Of a stretch of 64,000 nt of DNA, positions 17,878 through 27,124 are shown one piece after another. The position numbers and the translations under genes are program-made. Within the stretch, counting starts at the first letter, position 1; each line of letters opens with the position of its first letter. A model generated the notes under the pieces. It was given only the letters and a program-made list of their open reading frames with translations. It did no database searches and was not told the DNA's origin. Source of the stretch: Enterococcus sp. DIV2402 (lineage in GTDB: Bacteria > Bacillota > Bacilli > Lactobacillales > Enterococcaceae); NCBI RefSeq assembly GCF_017426705.2, contig NZ_CP147251.1:2208501-2272500 (forward strand). Reading direction: 5' to 3'.

Positions 17878-18459
17878 TTATATGTCAGAAGCAATTTCAA
17901 TGATTTTTACTACTTTAGCTGGAACACCACCAACAATTGTATTAGGAGAAACATTTTTTGAAACCACGGCTCCTGCAGCAATAATTGAATTATCTCCAAT
18001 AGTCACTCCGGGAAGAATGGTCGCATTTGAACCAATCCAAACGTTCTTGCCGATAATAATAGGTGCCGGGTACAACGTTGTCCTGTCTTCCGGTTGAATC
18101 CCATGATTTAAAGTGGCAAGCACAACGTTATGACCAATCAGGGTATGATCTCCTATAAAAATTCCGCCTTGATCTTGAAAATTACAGCCCGCATTTATAA
18201 ACACATTTTTCCCCAATGTGATATTTTTGCCTGAATCAGTGTAAAAAGGTGGGAAAATACTCAATGTTTCATCCACTACTTTGCCAGTTAATTCGGAAAT
18301 AAATTGACGTATTTCTTGACTAGAATAATAATCTCTATTCATTTTTGTTGTAATTTTTCTCGCTTCATTGCTAAGATATGATAGCATTTTTTGTTGCTCA
18401 GTTCCTGGTCGAATAAGCTTCCCAGCATCTACATAATCATGAAATTCTTGAATATCCAT
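17878..18459 (-). CDS. Hexapeptide-repeat sugar O-acetyltransferase
   Basis: 193 residues of the maltose/galactoside O-acetyltransferase group. N-terminal Mac domain (about 1-55, [21 protein letters not shown]), then a left-handed beta-helix with hexapeptides ([33 protein letters not shown] with the catalytic His, [31 protein letters not shown]). Uses acetyl-CoA. Second gene behind the SDR, 16 bp apart, so in the MerR promoter g unit. Its link to carbonyl stress is unclear; it may detoxify a sugar or glycoside by acetylation. Confidence 0.82.
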   Translation of the reverse strand: MDIQEFHDYVDAGKLIRPGTEQQKMLSYLSNEARKITTKMNRDYYSSQEIRQFISELTGKVVDETLSIFPPFYTDSGKNITLGKNVFINAGCNFQDQGGIFIGDHTLIGHNVVLATLNHGIQPEDRTTLYPAPIIIGKNVWIGSNATILPGVTIGDNSIIAAGAVVSKNVSPNTIVGGVPAKVVKIIEIASDI

Positions 18460-18475
18460 ATTTACCTCCGTCCAT

Positions 18476-19213
18476 TTATACGCTTTGAGAAGTTGGGCGA
18501 ATAATCATATTGCTTACAGACATTCTATCAGGCGTATCAATTGCAAATAAAACAGCTTGGGCAATATCTTCAGATGTTAAACCATTTTCTTTTTGGTCTT
18601 CGTGTAAAGCTAATGCAACTTTTTTGTCACTAATTGTATGATATAATTCTGTTGCTACAGCTCCGGGTGAAATGATGGTTGATTTAATATTGTTTAATCG
18701 TTGTTCTTGACGTAGTCCCTCCATGATGGTACGTACAGCAAATTTAGTTCCACAATAAACAGCTGAGTCTGGATAGACAACATGTCCAGCAACTGAATCA
18801 GTTGAAATAATGTGTCCACTTTTCTGCTTAATCATAGTAGGCAAAACAGCTGAAATCCCATTCAATACACCCATAATATTAATATCTAACATTTGTTGCC
18901 ATTCCTCACGGCGATTTTCACTTAGTGCGCCAGTCGGCATAACTCCTGCGTTATTATATAAGACATCAATTCGCCCGTATTTTTCTAACGCAAAATCTGC
19001 TACTTTTTGAACATCCTCTATCTTTCTTACATCTGCTTTTAAATAATCAATTGCCGCTTCAGGTATACTTTCTTTCAATGCTTTCAAACGTTCTTCTCTT
19101 CTCGCAGCAATAATTAATTTTGCACCATGTTCTGCAAGTAAAGTCGTAGTGGCTTCACCGATTCCACTAGATGCGCCCATAATAATAATTACTTTTTCCG
19201 CTATTTTTTTCAT
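18476..19213 (-). CDS. Short-chain dehydrogenase/reductase
   Basis: 245 residues, classical SDR: cofactor loop GASSGIGE (13-20), NNAG near residue 88, catalytic Ser in STDSVAG and YCGTK for Tyr-x-x-x-Lys. The Arg-rich AARREERLK after strand 2 suggests NADPH preference. Its closest feel is to the YdfG/serine-dehydrogenase-like oxidoreductases that reduce small aldehydes such as malonic semialdehyde, but the substrate is not certain. First gene of a two-gene operon with the acetyltransferase, under MerR-type promoter g. Confidence 0.82.
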   Translation of the reverse strand: MKKIAEKVIIIMGASSGIGEATTTLLAEHGAKLIIAARREERLKALKESIPEAAIDYLKADVRKIEDVQKVADFALEKYGRIDVLYNNAGVMPTGALSENRREEWQQMLDINIMGVLNGISAVLPTMIKQKSGHIISTDSVAGHVVYPDSAVYCGTKFAVRTIMEGLRQEQRLNNIKSTIISPGAVATELYHTISDKKVALALHEDQKENGLTSEDIAQAVLFAIDTPDRMSVSNMIIRPTSQSV

Positions 19214-19246
19214 CTTATCTTGTCCTCTCTTATTAGGTTTAAAATT

Positions 19247-19277
19247 AGTGTAGCACTTAAACTTAAGGTTAAGTCAA
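19247..19277 (-). promoter_or_regulatory. MerR-type promoter g (SDR-acetyltransferase)
   Basis: Minus strand: -35 TTGACT (19272-19277), 19-bp spacer, -10 TACACT (19247-19252). Dyad CTTAACCTTAAGTTTAAG, very close to promoter b. Confidence 0.75.
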
Positions 19278-19320
19278 CACGTATGATTCATTATAAAAAG
19301 AGCAATTGTTTAATAAACAA

Positions 19321-19348
19321 AAAAAGCTAGAGTCTACTCTAACTTTTT
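19321..19348 (-). terminator. Terminator after the alcohol dehydrogenase gene
   Basis: Minus strand AAAAAGTTAGAG/CTCTAGCTTTTT-type stem with one mismatch, followed by TTTGTTTATT. It ends the AKR-ADH unit. Confidence 0.75.
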
Positions 19349-19362
19349 AAGGAAATCTTAGA

Positions 19363-20406
19363 TTAAATTGTTTTGGTATCAATGACAAAACGATACCTAA
19401 CATCCGAACGAAGCACCCGTTCGTAGGCTTCATCAATCTTGTCTGCAGAAATCAACTCAATTTCTGGCATGATCTGATGTTCTCCACAAAAATCAAGCAT
19501 TTCTTGCGTTTCTTTAATACTGCCAATTGCCGAACCTGCAAATGAACGACGTGCAGAAATTAAACGACTGATGTGTAACGAAGCTGTATCTGCTGGTGCG
19601 CCAACATTGACCAGCGTGCCATCTAACTTCAGAAGATTTAAGTAACTATCATAATCCAAAACTGCACTCACAGTGTTAATAATTAAGTCGAACGAATTTT
19701 TTAATTGACTAAACGTTTCTGAATCAGAGGTTGCATAATAAGCGTGCGCACCAAAGTTTAAACCGTCTTCTTTTTTACTTAACGTTTGTGATAAAACAGT
19801 GACATTCGCCTCCATCGCACTCGCAATCTTTACTGCCATATGTCCCAAGCCACCTAATCCAACTACTGCCACATTTTTTCCTGCTGCGTGCCAATGATTT
19901 AATGGCGAATAGGTCGTAATCCCTGCACATAATAAGGGAGCTGCTTTTTCTAAAGGGATTGATTCTGGAATGCGTACAACAAATGCTTCTGTTACCACAA
20001 TATGAGAAGCATAACCACCTTGCGTATAGTGACCATATTTATCAATAGCTGCATACGTACCTGTGTGACCATGGGGGCCCTCGCAATACTGCTCTTCGCC
20101 TTCTTTGCAATGTTGACATTCTCCACAAGAATCAACCATACAGCCTACTCCTACGCGATCACCTACTTGATATTTCTTGACACTAGAACCGACCGCAGAT
20201 ACAATCCCTGCAATTTCATGTCCCGGAACCAGTGGATACGCCACTTCGCCCCATTCTCCTCTTACAGTATGAATATCGGAATGACAAATTCCAGCATATT
20301 TAATTTCAATTAATACGTCATCATTTTGTAATTCTCGCCGTTCAATCCGAGTCGTTTGAAAATTATCTTCGGGTCCAAATACGGCTTTTGCATTTACCTG
20401 ATACAT
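19363..20406 (-). CDS. Zinc-dependent NAD(P) alcohol dehydrogenase (CAD/YahK-like)
   Basis: 347 residues of the medium-chain dehydrogenase family. Catalytic zinc ligands Cys41 (GICHSD) and His63-Glu64 (PGHE); structural zinc Cys94, 97, 100 and 108; Rossmann motif [11 protein letters not shown]. The cinnamyl-alcohol-dehydrogenase-like subgroup reduces a wide range of aromatic and aliphatic aldehydes with NADPH. It lies 36 bp after the AKR gene with AAGGAGG before its ATG, so both come from MerR-type promoter h. AdhR-type MerR proteins activate exactly this class of enzyme in other Firmicutes. Confidence 0.88.
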   Translation of the reverse strand: MYQVNAKAVFGPEDNFQTTRIERRELQNDDVLIEIKYAGICHSDIHTVRGEWGEVAYPLVPGHEIAGIVSAVGSSVKKYQVGDRVGVGCMVDSCGECQHCKEGEEQYCEGPHGHTGTYAAIDKYGHYTQGGYASHIVVTEAFVVRIPESIPLEKAAPLLCAGITTYSPLNHWHAAGKNVAVVGLGGLGHMAVKIASAMEANVTVLSQTLSKKEDGLNFGAHAYYATSDSETFSQLKNSFDLIINTVSAVLDYDSYLNLLKLDGTLVNVGAPADTASLHISRLISARRSFAGSAIGSIKETQEMLDFCGEHQIMPEIELISADKIDEAYERVLRSDVRYRFVIDTKTI

Positions 20407-20442
20407 TCAAAATACCTCCTTAGTAACGAATCAATGACAATT

Positions 20443-21303
20443 TTATAGTTTTCCACTAAATACTGGAAAATCACTGTATTCGCCATAATTCTCTAAACCA
20501 ATCTTTTTCAAAGCTTCTAAATCTTCCGCGGTAATTTCAAAATCGACCGAAGCATTGCTACGAATGTGCTCGATATTTTCTGATTTAGGTAATGGCAGAA
20601 GTCCTAATTGTAAACAATAACGAATACATAATTGTGGTACAGAAATCTCATATTTTTTCGCCATCTCCATTACTTCTTGATGTTTTAAAATTTCACCATG
20701 TGCAACTGGTGAATAAGCTTCCACTAAAATATTATTTTCTTGGCAATAGTTAATCAACGGTAGTGGCGTCTTGCCGACATGCGTTAAGATTTGATTCACC
20801 ATTGGCTTGATTGTCCCATTTTCAATCAGATTCTCAATATCCACTTGATCAAAATTAGACACACCAATCGCACGTAATTTTCCTGACTGATAAGCTTCTT
20901 CTAGAGCTTTCCACGCCTGCAAGTTCCCTTCAAAAAAGTGTTTGCCATTACGAAATTCGCTCCAAGGTTGTGGGCTATGAATAATCATTAAATCAATATA
21001 ATCAAGTGCCATTTTTTCTAATGATTCATCAATTGCCTTGACTGCTTCATCATAATCTTTAATTTCTGCGGCTAATTTTGTAGTAACAAAAATTTCTTCT
21101 CGTGCAACAGTTGACTGACGAACACCTTCTCCAACACCACGCTCATTCCCATAAGCCTGAGCAGTATCGATATGACGATAGCCAATAGCCAACGCTTCTT
21201 TAACAATCGTCGCAACGTTTGTATCGTCAATCATCCATGTTCCTAGACCTAATTTAGGAATTGTTACCTCATTTGATAGTGTATAACTTTCATTTAATAC
21301 CAT
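20443..21303 (-). CDS. Aldo-keto reductase (2,5-diketogluconate reductase-like)
   Basis: 286 residues with tetrad Asp46, Tyr51 (HIDTAQAYGNE), Lys76 (VTTKL) and His109 (MIIHSPQPW), and the AKR C-terminal LPKSENIEHIRSN cofactor motif. Closest to the AKR5-type reductases (YvgN/YtbE-like) that reduce glyoxals and small aldehydes with NADPH. First gene of the AKR-ADH operon behind MerR-type promoter h. Only moderately similar to the AKR at 9839-10690, so the two are not a recent duplication. Confidence 0.87.
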   Translation of the reverse strand: MVLNESYTLSNEVTIPKLGLGTWMIDDTNVATIVKEALAIGYRHIDTAQAYGNERGVGEGVRQSTVAREEIFVTTKLAAEIKDYDEAVKAIDESLEKMALDYIDLMIIHSPQPWSEFRNGKHFFEGNLQAWKALEEAYQSGKLRAIGVSNFDQVDIENLIENGTIKPMVNQILTHVGKTPLPLINYCQENNILVEAYSPVAHGEILKHQEVMEMAKKYEISVPQLCIRYCLQLGLLPLPKSENIEHIRSNASVDFEITAEDLEALKKIGLENYGEYSDFPVFSGKL

Positions 21304-21337
21304 GATTCATTCCTCCAATATTTGTTAGGATAATTCT

Positions 21338-21368
21338 ACTATACAACTTCACCTTGACTTCAAGTCAA
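21338..21368 (-). promoter_or_regulatory. MerR-type promoter h (AKR-ADH)
   Basis: Minus strand: -35 TTGACT (21363-21368), 19-bp spacer, -10 TATAGT (21338-21343). The spacer dyad is CTTGAAGTCAAGGTGAAG, more divergent than the others. Confidence 0.65.
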
Positions 21369-21377
21369 CAAAAAAAT

Positions 21378-21400
21378 AAACCCATCATACTGATAGGCTT
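21378..21400 (-). terminator. Terminator after the ferredoxin-NADP reductase gene
   Basis: Minus strand AAGCCTATCA/TGATGGGTTT stem (10 bp, two G-T pairs, 3-nt loop) followed by ATTTTTTTG. Confidence 0.7.
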
Positions 21401-21455
21401 ATCTCTGATTTTTTCAACTTTTATAACAATGTACAGCTAAACGAACGAAAATAGT

Positions 21456-22442
21456 TTATTCAACTTCCAAATTTAAACTGGTACTATGCGCAGGCTGTGT
21501 GCGATTTTTTGGATTAATGTAATGTAAGGCATTATTTACAGCAGTCGGTGCTTCGCCAAATCCTGTCGCAATTAAATTGACTTTGCCGTCATACAACGTG
21601 ATATCCCCGCAACAATACACCCCTTCCATCGAGCTACGCATATCCGAACGAACCGGAATCCCTTGACGAGAACTCGTCATGCCCCAGTCTTTTAAGTTTA
21701 ACGAAGAGGAGAAACCGTAATTAACGATTAAATAATCCACAGATAAACGAACGGTTTCGTCACTTTTTGGTTCTTGAAGGTAAATCTCTTCTAACATTCG
21801 TTCTCCCGCGACATCTTTAATGATATACGGGGTCATAATGTTAACAGAGGATTGTTTTAATTGATTAACGCTATGTTCATGCGCGCGAAACTCTGAGCGA
21901 CGATGAATCAAAGAGACCTCGGCAGCAATTGGGGCTAACATCAACGCCCAATCAATCGCAGAATCACCGCCACCAGCAATGGCGACTTTTTTCCCAGCGT
22001 ATTTCATCAAATCCGGGACATAATAATCAATGCCGTAGTTTTCAAAATTTTCAGCATTCGGTACGGTTAATTTTCGTGGTTGGAACGAGCCGTTGCCTAA
22101 AGCTAAAATAACCGCACGTGAATAATGCGTTCGTTTATTCGTCGTTACTTCAATGATGCCGTCTTCTTGGCGCTCAATTTTTAAGACTTGTTCTTCTAAG
22201 CAATAGCGTTGATTAAACGTAGTAATTTGTTTTTCCAATTTTTGTACCAAATCACCCGCTTTAATTTTAGGGTATCCCGGAATATCATAAATGTATTTTT
22301 CAGGATACAAGGTGGACAGTTGACCACCGAGTTGCGGTAAGGTGTCAATAATTTTCGTTTTGGCATTGCGCATTCCAGCATAAAAGGCAGCGAACATCCC
22401 CGCCGGACCTGCGCCAACAATTGTAATATCGTAAATAGTCAA
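21456..22442 (-). CDS. Ferredoxin--NADP reductase (YumC/FNR2 type)
   Basis: 328 residues. Thioredoxin-reductase-like FAD enzyme without the redox CxxC: FAD motif GAGPAGMFAAFYAG (about 9-22), GGQLSTLYPEKYIYDIPG typical of FNR2, NADPH motif AIAGGGDSAIDWAL (about 155-168) and C-terminal GDITLYDGKVNLIATGFGEA. It passes electrons from NADPH to ferredoxin or flavodoxin. TTG start with GAGAGG upstream. It follows the flavin reductase gene by 27 bp, forming a two-gene unit of flavin/NADPH electron transfer. Confidence 0.87.
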   Translation of the reverse strand: MTIYDITIVGAGPAGMFAAFYAGMRNAKTKIIDTLPQLGGQLSTLYPEKYIYDIPGYPKIKAGDLVQKLEKQITTFNQRYCLEEQVLKIERQEDGIIEVTTNKRTHYSRAVILALGNGSFQPRKLTVPNAENFENYGIDYYVPDLMKYAGKKVAIAGGGDSAIDWALMLAPIAAEVSLIHRRSEFRAHEHSVNQLKQSSVNIMTPYIIKDVAGERMLEEIYLQEPKSDETVRLSVDYLIVNYGFSSSLNLKDWGMTSSRQGIPVRSDMRSSMEGVYCCGDITLYDGKVNLIATGFGEAPTAVNNALHYINPKNRTQPAHSTSLNLEVE

Positions 22443-22469
22443 TGTTCGTTTCCTCTCATAATTTTTTAT

Positions 22470-22952
22470 TTAAAAACTTGTGGGAAATTCTCCCATTTTT
22501 CGTTGATGATACAATAATGGCAAGACGTCTTCATGAGTAATATCTATAACTTCACCAATCAAAACTAGATGATCACCAGCATCGATACGTTTATATAATT
22601 TGCATTGTAACGCTGCTGCCACATTTTCCAAAACAGGTACCTGATGCTCTGATTGATACCAATCACATTTTTGAAAACGGACCTCTGTTTGCTCACGATT
22701 TGCAAATAACAAAGCGATTTCTTTTTGATGATGCGCTAAGATATTAATAGTAAAGCGGTCGACTTCTTGAAATGTTTTATAATTGGAAGACTCTTTCCCA
22801 ATAGACCATAAAACTAATAATGGATCAACGGATACTGAGGCAAATGAATTAACTGTTAAACCAATCGGCTCATTCTTTCCATCAAAAGTCGTTACCACTG
22901 TGACTCCTGTAGGATAATTTGCCATCACTTCCTTAAACGAATGAACTGTCAT
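22470..22952 (-). CDS. Flavin reductase family protein (FMN-binding split barrel)
   Basis: 160 residues. Begins FKEVMANYPTGVTVVTTFDG and contains GLTVNSFASVSVDPLLVLWSIGK, the signature of NAD(P)H:flavin oxidoreductases of the HpaC/DIM6 type. FINILAHHQKEIALLFA-like and AGDHLVLIGEVID segments complete the fold. It probably supplies reduced FMN or acts as a flavoenzyme; no partner monooxygenase is nearby. Weak ribosome site (AGGTTATAG). Co-transcribed with the FNR gene. Confidence 0.8.
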   Translation of the reverse strand: MTVHSFKEVMANYPTGVTVVTTFDGKNEPIGLTVNSFASVSVDPLLVLWSIGKESSNYKTFQEVDRFTINILAHHQKEIALLFANREQTEVRFQKCDWYQSEHQVPVLENVAAALQCKLYKRIDAGDHLVLIGEVIDITHEDVLPLLYHQRKMGEFPTSF

Positions 22953-23000
22953 TTATCTATAACCTACTTCCCTAGCTATTTTACGAATCCTTTTTATTAA

Positions 23001-23039
23001 TAAACAAGATAAGAGGCGCTTGGCATCTTATCTTGTTTA
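23001..23039 (-). terminator. Terminator after sodA
   Basis: 14-bp stem TAAACAAGATAAGA/TCTTATCTTGTTTA, 11-nt loop, then TTAATAAAAAGG on the minus strand. Confidence 0.7.
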
Positions 23040-23044
23040 AAAGT

Positions 23045-23662
23045 TTAATTTAATGCTGCTTCGTATTTTTCAGAAACTGTATCCCAGTCAATAATTTTAA
23101 AGAAATTTGTTACATATTCAGGTCGTCTGTTTTGATAATTCAAATAATACGCATGTTCCCAAACATCCAAGCCTATAAGGGACGTTTTGCCTTCTGAAAT
23201 TGGATTGTCTTGATTTGGTGTACTTGTAATAGCCAATTTATCTTCATTTAAAACTAACCAAGCCCAACCAGAACCAAATCTACCAGTCGCAGCTTTAGCA
23301 AATTCTTCTTGGAATTTATCAAAGTCGCCGAAAGTTTGATCAATTGCTTCTGCTAATTTTCCAGTTGGCAGATTGTTTTCTTTTGGTGCTGTTAATGTTT
23401 CCCAAAAGAAGGAATGATTAAAATGACCTCCGCCATTGTTACGAACTGCCGTTTGAATAGCTTCAGGTAGTTCATCTAAATGAGTTAATAAGTCCTCTAA
23501 AGATTTATCAGCTAATTCCGCATGACCTTCAAGAGCCGCATTTAGATTATTTACATACGTTTGATGGTGTTTCCCATAATGAATTTCCATCGTTGTTTGA
23601 TCAATTACTGGTTCTAAAGCATCAAAAGCGTATTTTAATTCTGGTAATGAAAATGTAGTCAT
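23045..23662 (-). CDS. sodA: Superoxide dismutase (Mn type)
   Basis: 205 residues with metal ligands His28 (EIHYGKHH), His83 (HFNHSFFW), Asp166 and His170 ([10 protein letters not shown]). [10 protein letters not shown] and TSTPNQDNP (with the active-site Gln) match manganese enzymes. Cytosolic dismutation of superoxide. Good ribosome site TTGGAGGAA. A TTGCTT/TAAACT pair about 18 bp apart upstream could be its promoter. Upstream lies a Cys-rich HTH regulator gene, a possible redox partner. Confidence 0.95.
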   Translation of the reverse strand: MTTFSLPELKYAFDALEPVIDQTTMEIHYGKHHQTYVNNLNAALEGHAELADKSLEDLLTHLDELPEAIQTAVRNNGGGHFNHSFFWETLTAPKENNLPTGKLAEAIDQTFGDFDKFQEEFAKAATGRFGSGWAWLVLNEDKLAITSTPNQDNPISEGKTSLIGLDVWEHAYYLNYQNRRPEYVTNFFKIIDWDTVSEKYEAALN

Positions 23663-23724
23663 TTAAATTCCTCCAAACAATTTATACTTTATAAACCTTT
23701 TAGTTTAGAAAGTATATTAAGTTT

Positions 23725-23779
23725 AAAGCAAGTAAGTAGTAAAAGTCAATCACTTTATTCACAAATTCTTACTTGCTTT
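23725..23779. repeat. 12-bp inverted repeat spanning the end of the HTH gene
   Basis: AAAGCAAGTAAG (23725-23736) and CTTACTTGCTTT (23768-23779) pair perfectly around a 31-nt loop. One arm carries the last codons and stop of the HTH regulator; the other lies just upstream of the sodA promoter region. It could be a long-loop terminator or an operator pair. Confidence 0.45.
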
Positions 23780-24422
23780 TTATCTTTTCTTCTTCAAATA
23801 CAATCATGAAATGACAATGGTTTTCACCATCTGCTTTACATTGCGTTCGCTCAACCCTTGATGTACCTAAGACATCTTTGAACATGGCTGTCTCACAATG
23901 ACAGGCTTGTTTAAAATTTTTAGCAACTTCAAAAATTGGACAATGATGTTCAATTAGTTCAAATTTATTTTGTGTGACTTGAATAACATCTGCCATATAA
24001 CCTTTTTCTGCTTGAATATCTCGTAATATTTGAACTTTTTCAGTATTGGTTTGCGCTTGTTCCATATAGGGAATGTATTTATTTGCTAAACGTTTCCCAC
24101 GATTTTCAAATAATTGATTAATCAGTTGATCGCCTTGCATATCATGTAAATCATTTAAAAAATCGACTGTTAAATTATCGTAATTTTTCGGGAATAGGCT
24201 ATCCGCTTTACTAGATAATGAGAAAAATTGAACAGGACGCCCCATAGGTTGCTTCTCTTCTGAAATTTTGAGAAAAGCATCTCGATCCAAAGCATTTAAA
24301 TGTTTACGAACAGCCATTTCGGTAATTTCCAGTTCTTGTGCTAACTGATTAACGGTCATGCTAGTTCGTTTTTTTAATAAATCTAGGATTTTCTCTTTTG
24401 TTGTTAGACGAGAATTGTTCAT
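23769..24422 (-). CDS. HTH transcriptional regulator with C-terminal Cys cluster (SufR-like)
   Basis: 217 residues. N-terminal winged helix (KEKILDLLKKRTSMTVNQLA, EMAVRKHLNALDRDAFL) of the DeoR/ArsR-like kind. The C-terminus has HHCPIF, then QACHCE, and two more Cys in RTQC and NHCHF, resembling the Fe-S-binding pattern of SufR-type regulators. An iron-sulfur or redox sensor is likely by analogy, not shown. The start is ATG 24422 with GGAGGTG 7 nt upstream; earlier in-frame ATGs overlap that site. Next to sodA on the same strand, about 106 bp apart. Confidence 0.75.
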   Translation of the reverse strand: MNNSRLTTKEKILDLLKKRTSMTVNQLAQELEITEMAVRKHLNALDRDAFLKISEEKQPMGRPVQFFSLSSKADSLFPKNYDNLTVDFLNDLHDMQGDQLINQLFENRGKRLANKYIPYMEQAQTNTEKVQILRDIQAEKGYMADVIQVTQNKFELIEHHCPIFEVAKNFKQACHCETAMFKDVLGTSRVERTQCKADGENHCHFMIVFEEEKIKSK

Positions 24423-24536
24423 TTCTTCACCTCCATACCATTTCATCATAACACAAGAATATGGATTAAAAAAATGAGAAGTAATGCTTGTTAGTTATAA
24501 AAAAATACTGACTTCTTGACAGTTACTTTGCCTTAT

Positions 24537-25169
24537 CTAGCACTTATGTTCTTCCAGTTTTGTGTAATATTCTTTCATTTCTGTTTCCCACTTCTGTTTG
24601 TCCTTTTCAGTAATATTACGAATAACCTTAGCAGGATTCCCTCCAACAATTGTATTTTCTGGCACATCTTTAGTCACTACCGCGCCTGCACCTACAATTG
24701 AATTTTTACCAATGGTTACACCGGGTAGTATCGTTGCGTTTGCTCCAATCCATACATTATCTTCCACTTTGATGGGTAAGCCAAATTCCAAATCTTTTAT
24801 CCGTACAGTTGGATCAGTCGGATGCCCCGCAGTGTAAAAACCTGCACGCGGTCCAACCATAACATTGTCTCCAAAAATAATTTTATTGACATCCAAGAAG
24901 ACACAATCCATATTGGCATAAAAATTTTCACCAATTTCCACGTGGCGACCGTAATCTACATATAAAGGTGGATTCACATAGAAAAATCCCCCTGTTTTAC
25001 CAAATAATTTTCTTTCAAGTGCCACGATTGCTTCTTTATTTTCAATTGGTTCCTGATTAATTTGTTGTGCTAGTTTTTTCCCTGCTAACGAGCCATTTTC
25101 AGGGAAAATATTTGGTGCAAAATACAATTTTCCTGCTAACATTTGTTCATAATCAAAATCTTTTTCCAT
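24537..25169 (-). CDS. Hexapeptide-repeat sugar O-acetyltransferase
   Basis: 210 residues, maltose/galactoside O-acetyltransferase type. N-terminal Mac domain (MEKDFDYEQMLAGKLYFAPN), then left-handed beta-helix hexapeptides with FYTAGHPTDP holding the catalytic His and [44 protein letters not shown] in segments. Cytosolic acetyl-CoA-dependent acetylation of a sugar. Its ATG overlaps the ROK gene stop by one base (TAATG), so translation is coupled. Paralogue of the enzyme at 17878-18459 but in a different operon. Confidence 0.87.
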   Translation of the reverse strand: MEKDFDYEQMLAGKLYFAPNIFPENGSLAGKKLAQQINQEPIENKEAIVALERKLFGKTGGFFYVNPPLYVDYGRHVEIGENFYANMDCVFLDVNKIIFGDNVMVGPRAGFYTAGHPTDPTVRIKDLEFGLPIKVEDNVWIGANATILPGVTIGKNSIVGAGAVVTKDVPENTIVGGNPAKVIRNITEKDKQKWETEMKEYYTKLEEHKC

Positions 25170-26167
25170 TATCTTTTCTCCTTGCTTATTAAATAATTTA
25201 AGCCTAAGTGTACAAGACCATTTAAATAATCTTCTTGAAAGGTCTTTGCTAAACGAATTTCTGGTAGTTCAAAATAAGGAAAAATCGTTTTTAAACGCGT
25301 TCTAATTTCCTGAAGAACGATTTCAGAAAATTGTGTAACATTCGTATAAACTACAATTTGTGTCGGATCATACATACTGATAATTGTTTGTAAGACTTCT
25401 TCGATTTGTTTTTCTAAACTCGCAAAGTCTTTCGGGAAAACGCCTTGATGCTCTAATGGCAAATGTTTTATTTCACCACTTAGTCCATGTTTGCCATGGA
25501 AAATTTTGCCATTGATGACAATTCCTGCACCCGGTGGATAATTTTTTGGATAATACAATGATACAAAAATATCTTGTGTTGCTTGGTTCAAAGAATGGCT
25601 CAATGTTGCTGCATTAATATCATTTTCAATTAAGACTGCCAAAGAAAATTCATCTTCCATTAATTGTCGAAAGTTCAAATTATATAATGGTTCAAAATCC
25701 ATAATTTGTAACTTACCTTCTAATTCTGCACCTGGAATACCAAATACTAGGAGTTCAATTGCCGGATATTCGTTTAAGATTTGATGGATTTTTTGTTTTA
25801 GTGGTTCTAAGGCTAATTCGTCAGCAGTTAATAACCACTGATTAATGATCTCCCCAAACAAATTATGCACAAAAAGATGTCCTGCCATGTCGGTTCCTGC
25901 TTCTGCAAACTGCAAAATTAATAGTTGTTTAACATTAGGATTATAACGATAAACAGTTGCACGTCGTCCACCTGTGACTACCGCTTCTTCTTGAGTAATT
26001 ACTTCGCCAGATTCTTTTAAATCTATTAATAATTTATTGATACTGACTACACTCAAACCCGTTCGTTCAGAAAGTTCTTTTGAAGAAAAACTAGCTCCAC
26101 TACGAAAAATTTGACGAAGCATTTCCAAATTATGATATTTTACATTCGTCGGTTTATGTGCTTTCAA
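25169..26167 (-). CDS. ROK-family transcriptional regulator
   Basis: 332 residues. N-terminal winged helix (MLRQIFRSGASFSSKELSERTGLSVVSINKLL), then a ROK fold (LLVFGIPGAELEG, VLIENDINAATLSH, PPGAGIVINGKIFHGKHGLSGEIKHLPL). The zinc-binding Cys cluster of true ROK kinases is absent, which fits a sugar-responsive repressor (XylR/NagC type). TTG start with GGAGG 9 nt upstream. Middle gene of the HAD-ROK-acetyltransferase operon. The sugar ligand is unknown. Confidence 0.82.
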   Translation of the reverse strand: MKAHKPTNVKYHNLEMLRQIFRSGASFSSKELSERTGLSVVSINKLLIDLKESGEVITQEEAVVTGGRRATVYRYNPNVKQLLILQFAEAGTDMAGHLFVHNLFGEIINQWLLTADELALEPLKQKIHQILNEYPAIELLVFGIPGAELEGKLQIMDFEPLYNLNFRQLMEDEFSLAVLIENDINAATLSHSLNQATQDIFVSLYYPKNYPPGAGIVINGKIFHGKHGLSGEIKHLPLEHQGVFPKDFASLEKQIEEVLQTIISMYDPTQIVVYTNVTQFSEIVLQEIRTRLKTIFPYFELPEIRLAKTFQEDYLNGLVHLGLNYLISKEKR

Positions 26168-26179
26168 TGCCTTTCCTCC

Positions 26180-26965
26180 TTATAAAATATTTAACTGTTT
26201 TAAAGCAAATTCAATACCATCTGATTCGTGATCATAGGTAATAAAGGTAGCTGCTTCTTTCACTTGCTCGTTGGCATTTCCCATTGCAATTGCATGTGTA
26301 ACTACTTCAAACATACTAATATCGTTATTACCATCACCAAAAGCATACGTATTTGTTTCATCCAACAATTCTAAACGCTGCAATAGTTCTTCAATTCCAG
26401 CTTTCTTTGAACGATTTTTATTTACAATTGCCATTGAAAATGGACTATCTCGGTAAAAAGTTAACGTCTCATCAAAACGTTCTTGTAATAAGCGATCATT
26501 TTTCACTTTTTCACTAAATAAATACAACATGTTAATATCTGCATTTTGATGGAAATTTGGATCAATTTCCGGTAACGGAGCGTTATCTAATTCGTATAAC
26601 TTTTCAGTCGCCTCATCAATAAAATTAATACGATAGTCAAAAGGTGTATAACAAGCCACAGGATGCCCTAAATTTCCTGCGAAAGCTAATACATCAGCCA
26701 TCAATTGTTTTTCAATTTGATGATTTGCAAAAACTTCGCCTTCAATGACCACATATTGTCCATTCAAGCTGACATAAGAATGAATCGCTGTTCCTTTGGT
26801 AATCTCTTCAATTTCGATAGGCGACCGTCCACTAGCAATCACAGTTAAATAATTTTGTTCTTCTAGCTGTGTTAATAATTTTAAATTATTTTCGCTTATT
26901 TTTGATTGTTTATTTAATAGTGTCCCATCTAAATCAAAAAAAATAACGCCTTTATATTTTTTCAT
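26180..26965 (-). CDS. Cof-type HAD phosphatase
   Basis: 261 residues, HAD superfamily type IIB. Motif I FFDLDGTLLN near residue 10, motif II VIASGR, motif III Lys in NKNRSKKAGIEELL, motif IV FGDGNNDISMF. These cytosolic enzymes dephosphorylate sugar phosphates or flavin/PLP intermediates. First gene of the operon with the ROK regulator and acetyltransferase, which suggests a sugar phosphate substrate. Confidence 0.87.
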   Translation of the reverse strand: MKKYKGVIFFDLDGTLLNKQSKISENNLKLLTQLEEQNYLTVIASGRSPIEIEEITKGTAIHSYVSLNGQYVVIEGEVFANHQIEKQLMADVLAFAGNLGHPVACYTPFDYRINFIDEATEKLYELDNAPLPEIDPNFHQNADINMLYLFSEKVKNDRLLQERFDETLTFYRDSPFSMAIVNKNRSKKAGIEELLQRLELLDETNTYAFGDGNNDISMFEVVTHAIAMGNANEQVKEAATFITYDHESDGIEFALKQLNIL

Positions 26966-27089
26966 TTTATCACTCCTATCAACTTAAGTTTATAAATATT
27001 GTTTATAAACTTAGTAAAAATTTTTATCCCTAATTAATACGGGTATCTAGTTGCATTTTAAAATAAAACCCAAAAGAAAGCAATAAGAA

Positions 27090-27122
27090 AAACGAATGTC
27101 TCTTTTTTTGAGACATTCGTTT
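27090..27122 (-). terminator. Terminator after the flippase gene
   Basis: 13-bp stem AAACGAATGTCTC/GAGACATTCGTTT with a 7-nt loop, then TTCTTATTG on the minus strand. Confidence 0.8.
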
Positions 27123-27124
27123 GA

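Noticed and set aside
23719..23749. TTGACT upstream of sodA as a ninth MerR-type promoter
   Set aside because: The spacer has no CTTAA-N8-TTAAG dyad and there is no acceptable -10 at 19 bp.
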